From positions 23,001 to 87,000 of the forward strand of contig CAXHUQ010001446.1 of assembly GCA_964020085.1 (NCBI GenBank): 64,000 nucleotides of DNA. Direction: 5' to 3'. Position 1 is the first letter of the stretch, and each line of letters begins with the position of its first letter. Shown piece after piece: positions 11,143-25,932 of the stretch. Position numbers and translations under genes: made by a program. This DNA comes from Micromussa lordhowensis (lineage: Eukaryota; Cnidaria; Anthozoa; Scleractinia; Lobophylliidae). The notes under the pieces were generated by a model. It worked only from the letters and a program-made list of their open reading frames with translations. It was not told the origin of the DNA and did not search any database.

Positions 11143-14100
11143 CTGTGCTTTACAGACTTGGATCTGCATCTTTTAGGCACATTTTACGTGAAATGTTGAT
11201 TTATGACTGAAAAACACAGTTTTGGGTTCTGGAGATGTAAAGACTGGAAAAAGCACCTTTCAATCAAATCAGACATCAAATGGCGATTTTGGCTCAAAAA
11301 CACAGCTTTGGCTGTTGTAAGCTGTAAAAAATTGAAACTGACCAATTTGACGTAAAATGTCGGTTATGACTAAAAACACAGTTTTCGCTTCTGTAAGATG
11401 TTGAGACTACAAAATATACATTGAGCCAAATTGAACCTAAAATGTTGTTTCATACATTTAAAGTCTAATTTGGTTGGAAGGGCTTTTTCTATTCTTAACA
11501 TCTTTCAGCGAAACTGTGCTGTACAGACTTGGATCTGCATCTTTTAGGCAAATTTTACGTGAAATGTCGATTATGTTTAAAAAACACAGTTTTGGGTTCT
11601 GCAGATGTAAAGACTTTAAAAAGCACTTTTCAATCAAATCAGACATCAAATGGCGATTTTGGCTCAAAAACACAGCTTTGGCTGCTGTAAAATGTAAAAA
11701 ATTGAAAGTGACCAATTTGACGTGAAATGTCGATTATGGCTGAAAACACAGTTTTCGCTTCTGTAAGATGTTAAGACTACAAAATATACTTTGCAGTCAA
11801 ATTGGACCTAAAATGTTGTTTTATACCTTTGACGTTTAATTTGTATGGAAAGCCCGTTTTCTATTCTTAACATCTTTAAGCGAAACTGTGCTGTACAGAC
11901 TTAAATCTGCATCTTTTAGGCAAATTTTACGTGAAATGTTGATTATGTCTCACAAACACAGTTTTGGGTTCTGCAGATGTAAAGACCTGAAAAAGCACCT
12001 TTCAATCAAATCAGACATCAAATGGCGATTTTGGCTCAAAAACACAGCTTTGGCTGTTGTAAGCTGTAAAAAATTGAAAGTGACCAATTTGACGTGAAAT
12101 GTCGATTATGGCTGAAAACACAGTTTTCGCTTCTGTAAGATGTTAAGACTACAAAATATACTTTGCAGCCAAATTGGACATAAAATGTTGTTTTATACGT
12201 TTGACGTTTAATTTGATTGGAAAGCCCGTTTTCCATTCTTAACATCTTTAAGCGAAACTGTGCTGTACAGACTTGGATCTGCATCTTTTAGGCAAATTTT
12301 ACGTGAAATGTTGATTATGTCTCAAAAACACAGTTTTGGGTTCTGCAGATGTAAAGACTGGAAAAAGCACTTTTCAATCAAATCAGATATCAAATGGCGA
12401 TTTTGGCTCAAAAACACAGCTTTGGCTGTTGTAAGCTGTAAAAAATTGAAAGTGACCAATTTGACGTGAAATGTCGATTATGGCTGAAAACACAGTTTTC
12501 GCTTCTGTAAGATGTTAAGACTACAAAATATACTTTGCAGCCAAATTGGACCTAAAATGTTGTTTTATACGTTTCATGTTTAATTTGATTGGAAAGCCCG
12601 TTTTTCATTCTTAACATGTTTAAGCGAAACTGTGCTGTACAGACTTGGATCTGCATCTTTTAGGCAAATTTTACGTAAAAAATCGATTTTGTCTCAAAAA
12701 CACAGTTTTGGGTTGTGCAGATGTAAACACTGGAAAAAGCACTTTTCAATCAAATTAGACATCAAATGGCGATTTTGGCTCAAAAACACAGCTTTGGCTG
12801 TTGTAAGCTGTAAAAAATTGAAAGTGACCAATTTGACGTGAAATGTCGATTATGGCTGAAAACACAGTTTTCGCTTCTGTAAGATGTTAAGACTACAAAA
12901 TATACTTTGCAGCCAAATTGGACCTAAAATGTTGTTTTATACGTTTCATGTTTAATTTGATTGGAAAGCCCGTTTTCCATTCTTAACATGTTTAAGCGAA
13001 ACTGTGCTGTACAGACTTGGATCTGCATCTTTTAGGCCAATTTTACGTCAAAAATCGATTTTGTCTCAAAAACACAGTTTCGGGTTGTGCAGATGTAAAC
13101 ACTGGAAAAAGCATTTTCAATCAAATTAGACATCAAATGGCGATTTTGGCTCAAAAACACAGCTTTGGCTGTTGTAAGCTGTAAAAAATTGAAACTGACC
13201 AATTTGACGTAAAATGTCGATTATGGCTAAAAACACAGTTTTCGCTTCTGTAAGATGTTGAGACTACAAAATGTACATTGAGCCAAATTGGACCTAAAAT
13301 GATGTTTCAAACATTTAAAGTCTAATTTGGTTGGAAGGGCTTTTTCTATTCTTAACATCTTTCAGCGAAACTGTGCTGTACAGACTTGGATCTGCATCTT
13401 TTAGGCAAATTTTACGTGAAATGTCGATTATGTTTAAAAAACACAGTTTTGGGTCCTGCAGATGTAAAGACTTTAAAAAGCACTTTTCAATCAAATCAGA
13501 CATCAAATGGGGATTTGGCTCAAAAACACAGCTTTGGCTGCTGTAAAATGTAAAAAATTGAAACTGACCAATTTGACGTGAAATGTCGATTATGGCTGAA
13601 AACACAGTTTTCGCTTCTGTAAGATGTTAAGACTACAAAATATACTTTGCAGTCAAATTGGACCTAAAATGTTGTTTTATACCTTTGACGTTTAATTTGT
13701 ATGGAAAGCCCGTTTTTTATTCTTAACATCTTTAAGCGAAACTGTGCTGTACAGACTTGGATCTGCATCTTTTAGGCAAATTTTACGTGAAATGTTGATT
13801 ATGTCTCAAAAACACAGTTTTGGGTTCTGCAGATGTAAAGACTGGAAAAAGCACTTTTCAATCAAATCAGACATCAAATGGCGATTTTGGCTCAAAAACA
13901 CAGCTTTGGCTGTTGTAAGCTGTAAAAAATTGAAAGTGACCAATTTGACGTGAAATGTCGATTATGGCTGAAAACACAGTTTTCGCTTCTGTAAGATGTT
14001 AAGACTACAAAGTATACTTTGCAACCAAATTGGACCTAAAATGTTGTTTCATAAATTTAAAGTCTAATTTGATTGGAAAGCGCTTTTTCCATTCTTAACA

Positions 14101-14305
14101 TCTTTCAGCGAAACTGTGCTGTACAGACTTGGATCTGCATCTTTTAGGCACATTTTACGTGAAATGTCGATTATGTTTAAAAAACACAGTTTTGGGTTCT
14201 GCAGATGTAAAGACTGGAAAAAGCACTTTTCAATCAAATCAGATATCAAATGGCGATTTTGGCTCAAAAACACAGCTTTGGCTGTTGTAAGCTGTAAAAA
14301 ATTGA

Positions 14306-15118
14306 AAGTGACCAATTTGACGTGAAATGTCGATTATGGCTGAAAACACAGTTTTCGCTTCTGTAAGATGTTAAGACTACAAAATATACTTTGCAGCCAA
14401 ATTGGACCTAAAATGTTGTTTTAAACGTTTGACGTTTAATTTGATTGGAAAGCCCGTTTTCCATTCTTAACATGTTTAAGCGAAACTGTGCTTTACAGAC
14501 TTGGATCTGCATCTTTTAGGCACATTTTACGTGAAATTTTGATTTATGACTGAAAAACACAGTTTTGGGTTCTGGAGATGTAAAGACTGGAAAAAGCACC
14601 TTTCAATCAAATCAGATATCAAATGGCGATTTTGGCTCAAAAACACAGCTTTGGCTGTTGTAAGCTGTAAAAAATTGAAACTGACCAATTTGACGTAAAA
14701 TGTCGATTATGGCTAAAAACACAGTTTTCGCTTCTGTAAGATGTTGAGACTACAATATGTACATTGAGCCAAATTGGACCTAAAATGTTGTTTCAAACAT
14801 TTAAAGTCTAATTTGGTTGGAAGGGCTTTTTCCATTCTTAACATCTTTCAGCGAAACTGTGCTGTACAGACTTGGATCTGCATCTTTTAGGCACATTTTA
14901 CGTGAAATGTCGATTATGTTTAAAAAAACACAGTTTTGGGTTCTGCAGATGTAAAGACTGAAAAAAGCACCTTTCAATCAAATCAGACATCAAATGGCGA
15001 TTTTGGCTCAAAACCACAGCTTTGGCTGTTGTAAGCTGTAAAAAATTGATGTTTTATACGTTTGACGTTTAATTTGATTGGAAAGCCCGTTTTCCATTCT
15101 TAACATGTTTAAGCGAAA
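14306..15118 (+). repeat. Local ~0.8-kb block, second occurrence
   Basis: Partner of 10,330-11,142. In macro-copy 2 the equivalent pair ends at 38,286 and 43,377. Their separation is 5,091, which is 3,976 plus the extra 1,115-bp three-monomer block there. Confidence 0.65.
14857..15118 (+). repeat. Truncated 262-bp monomer
   Basis: Same deletion join as at 10,881. It carries GACTGAAAAAAGC and TCAAAACCACAG, and has an exact-register partner at 43,116 in macro-copy 2. Confidence 0.9.
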
Positions 15119-17128
15119 CTGTGCTTTACAGACTTGGAGCTGCATCTTTTAGGCAAATTTTACGTGAAATGTCGATTATGTTTAAAAAACACAGTTTTGG
15201 GTTCTGCAGATGTAAAAACTTTAAAAAGCACTTTTCAATCAAATCAGACATCAAATGGCGATTTTGGCTCAAAAACACAGCTTTGGCTGCTGTAAAATGT
15301 AAAAAATTGAAACTGACCAATTTGACGTGAAATGTCGATTATGGCTGAAAACACAGTTTTCGCTTCTGTAAGATGTTAAGACTACAAAATATACTTTGCA
15401 GTCAAATTGGACCTAAAATGTTGTTTTATACCTTTGACGTTTAATTTGTATGGAAAGCCCGTTTTCTATTCTTAACATCTTTAAGCGAAACTGTGCTGTA
15501 CAGACTTGGATCTGCATCTTTTAGGCAAATTTTACGTGAAATGTTGATTATGTCTCACAAACACAGTTTTGGGTTCTGCAGATGTAAAGACCTGAAAAAG
15601 CACCTTTCAATCAAATCAGACATCAAATGGCGATTTTGGCTCAAAAACACAGCTTTGGCTGTTGTAAGCTGTAAAAAATTGAAAGTGACCAATTTGACGT
15701 GAAATGTCGATTATGGCTGAAAACACAGTTTTCGCTTCTGTAAGATGTTAAGACTACAAAATATACTTTGCAGCCAAATTGGACATAAAATGTTGTTTTA
15801 TACGTTTGACGTTTAATTTGATTGGAAAGCCCGTTTTCCATTCTTAACATGTTTAAGCGAAACTGTGCTGTACAGACTTGGATCTGCATCTTTTAGGCAA
15901 ATTTTACGTGAAATGTTGATTATGTCTCAAAAACACAGTTTTGGGTTCTGCAGATGTAAAGACTGGAAAAAGCACTTTTCAATCAAATCAGACATCAAAT
16001 GGCGATTTTGGCTCAAAACCACAGCTTTGGCTGTTGTAAGCTGTAAAAAATTGATGTTTTATACGTTTGACGTTTAATTTGATTGGAAAGCCCGTTTTCC
16101 ATTCTTAACATGTTTAAGCGAAACTGTGCTTTACAGCCTTGGAGCTGCATCTTTTAGGCAAATTTTACGTGAAATGTCGATTATGTTTAAAAAACACAGT
16201 TTTGGGTTCTGCAGATGTAAAAACTTTAAAAAGCACTTTTCAATCAAATCAGACATCAAATGGCGATTTTGGCTCAAAAACACAGCTTTGGCTGCTGTAA
16301 AATGTAAAAAATTGAAACTGACCAATTTGACGTGAAATGTCGATTATGGCTGAAAACACAGTTTTCGCTTCTGTAAGATGTTAAGACTACAAAATATACT
16401 TTGCAGTCAAATTGGACCTAAAATGTTGTTTTATACCTTTGACGTTTAATTTGTATGGAAAGCCCGTTTTCTATTCTTAACATCTTTAAGCGAAACTGTG
16501 CTGTACAGACTTGGATCTGCATCTTTTAGGCAAATTTTACGTGAAATGTTGATTATGTCTCACAAACACAGTTTTGGGTTCTGCAGATGTAAAGACCTGA
16601 AAAAGCACCTTTCAATCAAATCAGACATCAAATGGCGATTTTGGCTCAAAAACACAGCTTTGGCTGTTGTAAGCTGTAAAAAATTGAAAGTGACCAATTT
16701 GACGTGAAATGTCGATTATGGCTGAAAACACAGTTTTCGCTTCTGTAAGATGTTAAGGCTACAAAATATACTTTGCAGCCAAATTGGACATAAAATGTTG
16801 TTTTATACGTTTGACGTTTAATTTGATTGGAAAGCCCGTTTTCCATTCTTAACATGTTTAAGCGAAACTGTGCTGTACAGACTTGGATCTGCATCTTTTA
16901 GGCAAATTTTACGTGAAATGTTGATTATGTCTCAAAAACACAGTTTTGGGTTCTGCAGATGTAAAGACTGGAAAAAGCACTTTTTAATCAAATCAGACAT
17001 CAAATGGCGATTTTGGCTCAAAAACACAGCTTTGGCTGTTGTAAGCTGTAAAAAATTGAAAGTGACCAATTTGACGTGAAATGTCGATTATGGCTGAAAA
17101 CACAGTTTTCGCTTCTGTAAGATGTTAA
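15119..17128 (+). repeat. Two 1,005-bp units (macro-copy 1)
   Basis: 15,119-16,123 consists of two full monomers plus the truncated one, and the same order restarts at 16,124. The rare GGAGCTGC and AAAAACTTTAAAAAG variants mark both starts. In the second unit the third monomer is full length, so the truncated one either arose in, or was removed from, one unit only. Confidence 0.75.
15863..16123 (+). repeat. Truncated 261-bp monomer
   Basis: Same deletion join, but the first part is of a different body type (GTCTCAAAAAC instead of GTTTAAAAAAAC). This suggests that the deletion was moved onto another monomer by exchange or conversion. Confidence 0.9.
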
Positions 17129-20111
17129 GACTACAAAATATACTTTGCAGCCAAATTGGACCTAAAATGTTGTTTCATACATTTAAAGTCTAATTTGGTT
17201 GGAAGGGCTTTTTCTATTCTTAACATCTTTCAGCGAAACTGTGCTGTACAGACTTGGATATGCATCTTTTAGGCAAATTTTACGTGAAATGTCGATTATG
17301 TTTAAAAAACACAGTTTTGGGTTCTGCAGATGTAAAGACTGGAAAAAGCACTTTTCAATCAAATCAGATATCAAATGGCGATTTTGGCTCAAGAACACAG
17401 CTTTGGCTGTTGTAAGCTGTAAAAAATTGAAAGTGACCAATTTGACGTGAAATGTCGATTATGGCTGAAAACACAGTTTTCGCTTCTGTAAGATGTTAAG
17501 ACTACAAAATATACTTTGCAGCCAAATTGGACCTAAAATGTTGTTTTATACCTTTGACGTTTAATTTGTATAGAAAGCCCGTTTTCTATTCTTAACATCT
17601 TTAAGCGAAACTGTGCTGTACAGACTTGGATCTGGATCTTTTAGGCACATTTTACGTGAAATGTTGATTATGTCTCAAAAACACAGTTTTGGGTTCTGGA
17701 GATGTAAAGACTGGAAAAGCACCTTTCAATCAAATCAGACATCAAATGGCGATTTTGGCTCAAAAACACAGCTTTGGCTGTTGTAAGCTGTAAAAAATTG
17801 AAACTAACCAATTTGACGTAAAATGTCGATTATGGCTAAAAACACAGTTTTCGCTTCTGTAAGATGTTGAGACTACAAAATGTACATTGAGCCAAATTGG
17901 ACCTAAAATGTTGTTTCAAACATTTAAAGTCTAATTTGGTTGGAAGGGCTTTTTCTATTCTTAACATCTTTCAGCGAAACTGTGCTGTACAGACTTGGAT
18001 CTGCATCTTTTAGGCAAATTTTACGTGAAATGTCGATTATGTTTAAAAAACACAGTTTTGGGTTCTGCAGATGTAAAGACTTTAAAAAGCACTTTTCAAT
18101 CAAATCAGACATTAAATGGCGATTTTGGCTCAAAAACACAGCTTTGGCTGCTGTAAAATGTAAAAAATTGAAACTGACCAATTTGACGTGAAATGTCGAT
18201 TATGGCTGAAAACACAGTTTTCGCTTCTGTAAGATGTTAAGACTACAAAATATACTTTGCAGTCAAATTGGACCTAAAATGTTGTTTTATACCTTTGACG
18301 TTTAATTTGTATGGAAAGCCCGTTTTCTATTCTTAACATCTTTAAGCGAAACTGTGCTGTACAGACTTGGATCTGCATCTTTTAGGCAAATTTTACGTGA
18401 AATGTTGATTATGTCTCACAAACACAGTTTTGGGTTCTGCAGATGTAAAGACCTGAAAAAGCACCTTTCAATCAAATCAGACATCAAATGGCGATTTTGG
18501 CTCAAAAACACAGCTTTGGCTGTTGTAAGCTGTAAAAAATTGAAAGTGACCAATTTGACGTGAAATGTCGATTATGGCTGAAAACACAGTTTTCGCTTCT
18601 GTAAGATGTTAAGGCTACAAAATATACTTTGCAGCCAAATTGGACATAAAATGTTGTTTTATACGTTTGACGTTTAATTTGATTGGAAAGCCCGTTTTCC
18701 ATTCTTAACATGTTTAAGCGAAACTGTGCTGTACAGACTTGGATCTGCATCTTTTAGGCAAATTTTACGTGAAATGTTGATTATGTCTCAAAAACACAGT
18801 TTTGGGTTCTGCAGATGTAAAGACTGGAAAAAGCACTTTTCAATCAAATCAGACATCAAATGGCGATTTTGGCTCAAAAACACAGCTTTGGCTGTTGTAA
18901 GCTGTAAAAAATTGAAAGTGACCAATTTGACGTGAAATGTCGATTATGGCTGAAAACACAGTTTTCGCTTCTGTAAGATGTTAAGACTACAAAATATACT
19001 TTGCAGCCAAATTGGACCTAAAATGTTGTTTCATACATTTAAAGTCTAATTTGGTTGGAAGGGCTTTTTCTATTCTTAACATCTTTCAGCGAAACTGTGC
19101 TGTACAGACTTGGATATGCATCTTTTAGGCAAATTTTACGTGAAATGTCGATTATGTTTAAAAAACACAGTTTTGGGTTCTGCAGATGTAAAGACTGGAA
19201 AAAGCACTTTTCAATCAAATCAGATATCAAATGGCGATTTTGGCTCAAGAACACAGCTTTGGCTGTTGTAAGCTGTAAAAAATTGAAAGTGACCAATTTG
19301 ACGTGAAATGTCGATTATGGCTGAAAACACAGTTTTCGCTTCTGTAAGATGTTAAGACTACAAAATATACTTTGCAGCCAAATTGGACCTAAAATGTTGT
19401 TTTATACCTTTGACGTTTAATTTGTATAGAAAGCCCGTTTTCTATTCTTAACATCTTTAAGCGAAACTGTGCTGTACAGACTTGGATCTGGATCTTTTAG
19501 GCACATTTTACGTGAAATGTTGATTATGTCTCAAAAACACAGTTTTGGGTTCTGGAGATGTAAAGACTGGAAAAGCACCTTTCAATCAAATCAGACATCA
19601 AATGGCGATTTTGGCTCAAAAACACAGCTTTGGCTGTTGTAAGCTGTAAAAAATTGAAACTAACCAATTTGACGTAAAATGTCGATTATGGCTAAAAACA
19701 CAGTTTTCGCTTCTGTAAGATGTTGAGACTACAAAATGTACATTGAGCCAAATTGGACCTAAAATGTTGTTTCAAACATTTAAAGTCTAATTTGGTTGGA
19801 AGGGCTTTTTCTATTCTTAACATCTTTCAGCGAAACTGTGCTGTACAGACTTGGATCTGCATCTTTTAGGCAAATTTTACGTGAAATGTCGATTATGTTT
19901 AAAAAACACAGTTTTGGGTTCTGCAGATGTAAAGACTTTAAAAAGCACTTTTCAATCAAATCAGACATTAAATGGCGATTTTGGCTCAAAAACACAGCTT
20001 TGGCTGCTGTAAAATGTAAAAAATTGAAACTGACCAATTTGACGTGAAATGTCGATTATGGCTGAAAACACAGTTTTCGCTTCTGTAAGATGTTAAGACT
20101 ACAAAATATAC
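16400..20111 (+). repeat. Five-monomer HOR duplicated in macro-copy 1 (1,856 bp period)
   Basis: Monomers at 16,496, 16,868, 17,239, 17,611 and 17,980 repeat at 18,352, 18,724, 19,095, 19,467 and 19,836. Shared rare markers include GGATATGCATC, TCAAGAACACAG, TTTGTATAGAAAG, GGATCTGGATC and AAACTAACC. Macro-copy 2 has only one such unit, ending near 46,500, which produces the offset change from 28,259 to 26,403. Confidence 0.8.
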
Positions 20112-23100
20112 TTTGCAGTCAAATTGGACCTAAAATGTTGTTTTATCCCTTTGACGGTTAATTTGTATGGAAAGCCCGTTTTCTATTCTTAACATCTTTA
20201 AGCGAAACTGTGCTGTACAGACTTGGATCTGCATCTTTTAGGCAAATTTTACGTGAAATGTTGATTATGTCTCACAAACACAGTTTTGGGTTCTGCAGAT
20301 GTAAAGACCTGAAAAAGCACCTTTCAATCAAATCAGACATCAAATGGCGATTTTGGCTCAAAAACACAGCTTTGGCTGTTGTAAGCTGTAGAAAATTGAA
20401 AGTGACCAATTTGACGTGAAATGTCGATTATGGCTGAAAACACAGTTTTCGCTTCTGTAAGATGTTAAGACTACAAAATATACTTTGCAGCCAAATTGGA
20501 CCTAAAATGTTGTTTTATACCTTTGACGTTTAATTTGTATGGAAAGCCCGTTTTCTATTCTTAACATCTTTAAGCGAAACTGTGCTGTACAGACTTGGAT
20601 CTGCATCTTTTAGGCACATTTTACGTGAAATGTTGATTATGTCTCAAAAACACAGTTTTGGGTTCTGGAGATGTAAAGACTGGAAAAAGCACCTTTCAAT
20701 CAAATCAGACATCAAATGGCGATTTTGGCTCAAAAACACAGCTTTGGCTGTTGTAAGCTGTAAAAAATTGAAACTGACCAATTTGACGTAAAATGTCGAT
20801 TATGGCTAAAAACACAGTTTTCGCTTCTGTAAGATGTTGAGACTACAAAATGTACATTGAGCCAAATTGGACCTAAAATGTTGTTTCAAACATTTAAAGT
20901 CTAATTTGGTTGGAAGGGCTTTTTCTATTCTTAACATCTTTCAGCGAAACTGTGCTGTACAGACTTGGATCTGCATCTTTTAGGCAAATTTTACGTGAAA
21001 TGTTGATTATGTCTCAAAAACACAGTTTTGGGTTCTGGAGATGTAAAGGCTGGAAAAAGCACCTTTCAATCAAATCAGACATCAAATGGCGATTTTGGCT
21101 CAAAAACACAGCTTTGGCTGTTGTAAGCTGTAAAAAATTGAAACTGACCAATTTGACGTAAAATGTCGATTATGGCTAAAAACACAGTTTTCGCTTCTGT
21201 AAGATGTTGAGACTACAAAATGTACATTGAGCCAAATTGGACCTAAAATGATGTTTCAAACATTTAAAGTCTAATTTGGTTGGAAGGGCTTTTTCTATTC
21301 TTAACATCTTTCAGCGAAACTGTGCTGTACAGACTTGGATCTGCATCTTTTAGGCAAATTTTACGTGAAATGTCGATTATGTTTAAAAAACACAGTTTTG
21401 GGTTCTGCAGATGTAAAGACTTTAAAAAGCACTTTTCAATCAAATCAGACATTAAATGGCGATTTTGGCTCAAAAACACAGCTTTGGCTGCTGTAAAATG
21501 TAAAAAATTGAAACTGACCAATTTGACGTGAAATGTCGATTATGGCTGAAAACACAGTTTTCGCTTCTGTAAGATGTTAAGACTACAAAATATACTTTGC
21601 AGTCAAATTGGACCTAAAATGTTGTTTTATCCCTTTGACGGTTAATTTGTATGGAAAGCCCGTTTTCTATTCTTAACATCTTTAAGCGAAATTGTGCTGT
21701 ACAGACTTGGATCTGCATCTTTTAGGCAAATTTTACGTGAAATGTTGATTATGTCTCACAAACACAGTTTTGGGTTCTGCAGATGTAAAGACCTGAAAAA
21801 GCACCTTTCAATCAAATCAGACATCAAATGGCGATTTTGGCTCAAAAACACAGCTTTGGCTGTTGTAAGCTGTAAAAAATTGAAAGTGACCAATTTGACG
21901 TGAAATGTCGATTATGGCTAAAAACACAGTTTTCGCTTCTGTAAGATGTTAAGACTACAAAATATACTTTGCAGCCAAATTGGACCTAAAATGTTGTTTT
22001 ATACCTTTGACGTTTAATTTGTATGGAAAGCCCGTTTTCTATTCTTAACATCTTTAAGCGAAACTGTGCTGTACAGACTTGGATCTGCATCTTTTAGGCA
22101 CATTTTACGTGAAATGTTGATTATGTCTCAAAAACACAGTTTTGGGTTCTGGAGATGTAAAGACTGGAAAAAGCACCTTTCAATCAAATCAGACATCAAA
22201 TGGCGATTTTGGCTCAAAAACACAGCTTTGGCTGTTGTAAGCTGTAAAAAATTGAAACTGACCAATTTGACGTAAAATGTCGATTATGGCTAAAAACACA
22301 GTTTTCGCTTCTGTAAGATGTTGAGACTACAAAATGTACATTGAGCCAAATTGGACCTAAAATGTTGTTTCAAACATTTAAAGTCTAATTTGGTTGGAAG
22401 GGCTTTTTCTATTCTTAACATCTTTCAGCGAAACTGTGCTGTACAGACTTGGATCTGCATCTTTTAGGCAAATTTTACGTGAAATGTTGATTATGTCTCA
22501 AAAACACAGTTTTGGGTTCTGGAGATGTAAAGGCTGGAAAAAGCACCTTTCAATCAAATCAGACATCAAATGGCGATTTTGGCTCAAAAACACAGCTTTG
22601 GCTGTTGTAAGCTGTAAAAAATTGAAACTGACCAATTTGACGTAAAATGTCGATTATGGCTAAAAACACAGTTTTCGCTTCTGTAAGATGTTGAGACTAC
22701 AAAATGTACATTGAGCCAAATTGGACCTAAAATGATGTTTCAAACATTTAAAGTCTAATTTGGTTGGAAGGGCTTTTTCTATTCTTAACATCTTTCAGCG
22801 AAACTGTGCTGTACAGACTTGGATCTGCATCTTTTAGGCAAATTTTACGTGAAATGTCGATTATGTTTAAAAAACACAGTTTTGGGTTCTGCAGATGTAA
22901 AGACTTTAAAAAGCACTTTTCAATCAAATCAGACATTAAATGGCGATTTTGGCTCAAAAACACAGCTTTGGCTGCTGTAAAATGTAAAAAATTGAAACTG
23001 ACCAATTTGACGTGAAATGTCGATTATGGCTGAAAACACAGTTTTCGCTTCTGTAAGATGTTAAGACTACAAAATATACTTTGCAGTCAAATTGGACCTA

Positions 23101-24659
23101 AAATGTTGTTTTATCCCTTTGACGGTTAATTTGTATGGAAAGCCCGTTTTCTATTCTTAACATCTTTAAGCGAAATTGTGCTGTACAGACTTGGATCTGC
23201 ATCTTTTAGGCAAATTTTACGTGAAATGTTGATTATGTCTCACAAACACAGTTTTGGGTTCTGCAGATGTAAAGACCTGAAAAAGCACCTTTCAATCAAA
23301 TCAGACATCAAATGGCGATTTTGGCTCAAAAACACAGCTTTGGCTGTTGTAAGCTGTAAAAAATTGAAAGTGACCAATTTGACGTGAAATGTCGATTATG
23401 GCTAAAAACACAGTTTTCGCTTCTGTAAGATGTTAAGACTACAAAATATACTTTGCAGCCAAATTGGACCTAAAATGTTGTTTTATACCTTTGACGTTTA
23501 ATTTGTATGGAAAGCCCGTTTTCTATTCTTAACATCTTTAAGCGAAACTGTGCTGTACAGACTTGGATCTGCATCTTTTAGGCACATTTTACGTGAAATG
23601 TTGATTATGTCTCACAAACACAGTTTTGGGTTCTGCAGATGTAAAGACCTGAAAAAACACCTTTCAATCAAATCAGACATCAAATGGCGATTTTGGCTCA
23701 AAAACACAGCTTTGGCTGTTGTAAGCTGTAAAAAATTGAAAGTGACCAATTTGACGTGAAATGTCGATTATGGCTAAAAACACAGTTTTCGCTTCTGTAA
23801 GATGTTAAGACTACAAAATATACTTTGCAGCCAAATTGGACCTAAAATGTTGTTTTATACCTTTGACGTTTAATTTGTATGGAAAGCCCGTTTTCTATTC
23901 TTAACATCTTTAAGCGAAACTGTGCTGTACAGACTTGGATCTGCATCTTTTAGGCACATTTTACGTGAAATGTTGATTATGTCTCAAAAACACAGTTTTG
24001 GGTTCTGGAGATGTAAAGACTGGAAAAAGCACCTTTCAATCAAATCAGACATCAAATGGCGATTTTGGCTCAAAAACACAGCTTTGGCTGTTGTAAGCTG
24101 TAAAAAATTGAAACTGACCAATTTGACGTAAAATGTCGATTATGGCTAAAAACACAGTTTTCGCTTCTGTAAGATGTTGAGACTACAAAATGTACATTGA
24201 GCCAAATTGGACCTAAAATGTTGTTTCAAACATTTAAAGTCTAATTTGGTTGGAAGGGCTTTTTCTATTCTTAACATCTTTCAGCGAAACTGTGCTGTAC
24301 AGACTTGGATCTGCATCTTTTAGGCAAATTTTACGTGAAATGTTGATTATGTCTCAAAAACACAGTTTTGGGTTCTGGAGATGTAAAGGCTGGAAAAAGC
24401 ACCTTTCAATCAAATCAGACATCAAATGGCGATTTTGGCTCAAAAACACAGCTTTGGCTGTTGTAAGCTGTAAAAAATTGAAACTGACCAATTTGACGTA
24501 AAATGTCGATTATGGCTAAAAACACAGTTTTCGCTTCTGTAAGATGTTGAGACTACAAAATGTACATTGAGCCAAATTGGACCTAAAATGTTGTTTCAAA
24601 CATTTAAAGTCTAATTTGGTTGGAAGGGCTTTTTCTATTCTTAACATCTTTCAGCGAAA
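19836..24659 (+). repeat. Four-monomer HOR (1,484 bp) repeated, last unit with one extra monomer
   Basis: Equivalent GTTTAAAAAACAC/GACTTTAAAAAG monomers start at 19,836, 21,320 and 22,804, a period of 1,484. The next equivalent is at 24,660, 1,856 away, because a further monomer at 23,548 is inserted. Macro-copy 2 has one unit fewer, with the inserted monomer at 48,467. The ATCCCTTTGACGG linker marks each unit. The left block shows the same 1,484 spacing from 1,582 to 3,066. Confidence 0.8.
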
Positions 24660-25932
24660 CTGTGCTGTACAGACTTGGATCTGCATCTTTTAGGCAAATT
24701 TTACGTGAAATGTCGATTATGTTTAAAAAACACAGTTTTGGGTTCTGCAGATGTAAAGACTTTAAAAAGCACTTTTCAATCAAATCAGACATTAACTGGC
24801 GATTTTGGCTCAAAAACACAGCTTTGGCTGCTGTAAAATGTAAAAAATTGAAACTGACCAATTTGACGTGAAATGTCGATTATGGCTGAAAACACAGTTT
24901 TCGCTTCTGTAAGATGTTAAGACTACAAAGTATACTTTGCAGTCAAATTGGACCTAAAATGTTGTTTTATTCCTTTGACGGATAATTTGTATGGAAAGCC
25001 CGTTTTCTATTCTTAACATCTTTAAGCGAAACTGTGCTGTACAGACTTGGATCTGCATCTTTTAGGCACATTTTACGTGAAATGTTGATTATGTCTCAAA
25101 AACACAGTTTTGGGTTCTGGAGATGTAAAGACTGGAAAAAGCACCTTTCAATCAAATCAGACATCAAATGGCGATTTTGGCTCAAAAACACAGCTTTGGC
25201 TGTTGTAAGCTGTAAAAAATTGAAACTGACCAATTTGACGTAAAATGTCGATTATGGCTAAAAACACAGTTTTCGCTTCTGTAAGATGTTGAGACTACAA
25301 AATGTACATTGAGCCAAATTGGACCTAAAATGTTGTTTCAAACATTTAAAGTCTAATTTTGTTGGAAGGGCATTTTCTATTCTTAACATCTTTCAGCGAA
25401 ACTGTGCTGTACAGACTTGGATCTGCATCTTTTAGGCAAATTTTACGTGAAATGTCGATTATGTTTAAAAAACACAGTTTTGGGTTCTGCAGATGTAAAG
25501 ACTTTAAAAAGCACTTTTCAATCAAATCAGACATCAAATGGCGATTTTGGCTCAAAAACACAGCTTTGGCTGCTGTAAAATGTAAAAAATTGAAACTGAC
25601 CAATTTGACGTGAAATGTTGATTATGGCTGAAAACACAGTTTTCGCTTCTGTAAGATGTTAAGACTACAAAATATACTTTGCAGTCAAATTGGACCTAAA
25701 ATGTTGTTTTATACCTTTGACGTTTAATTTGTATGGAAAGCCCGTTTTCTATTCTTAACATCTTTAAGCGAAACTGTGCTGTACAGACTTGGATCTGCAT
25801 CTTTTAGGCAAATTTTACGTGAAATGTTGATTATGTCTCACAAACACAGTTTTGGGTTCTGCAGATGTAAAGACCTGAAAAAGCACCTTTCAATCAAATC
25901 AGACATCAAATGGCGATTTTGGCTCAAAAACA

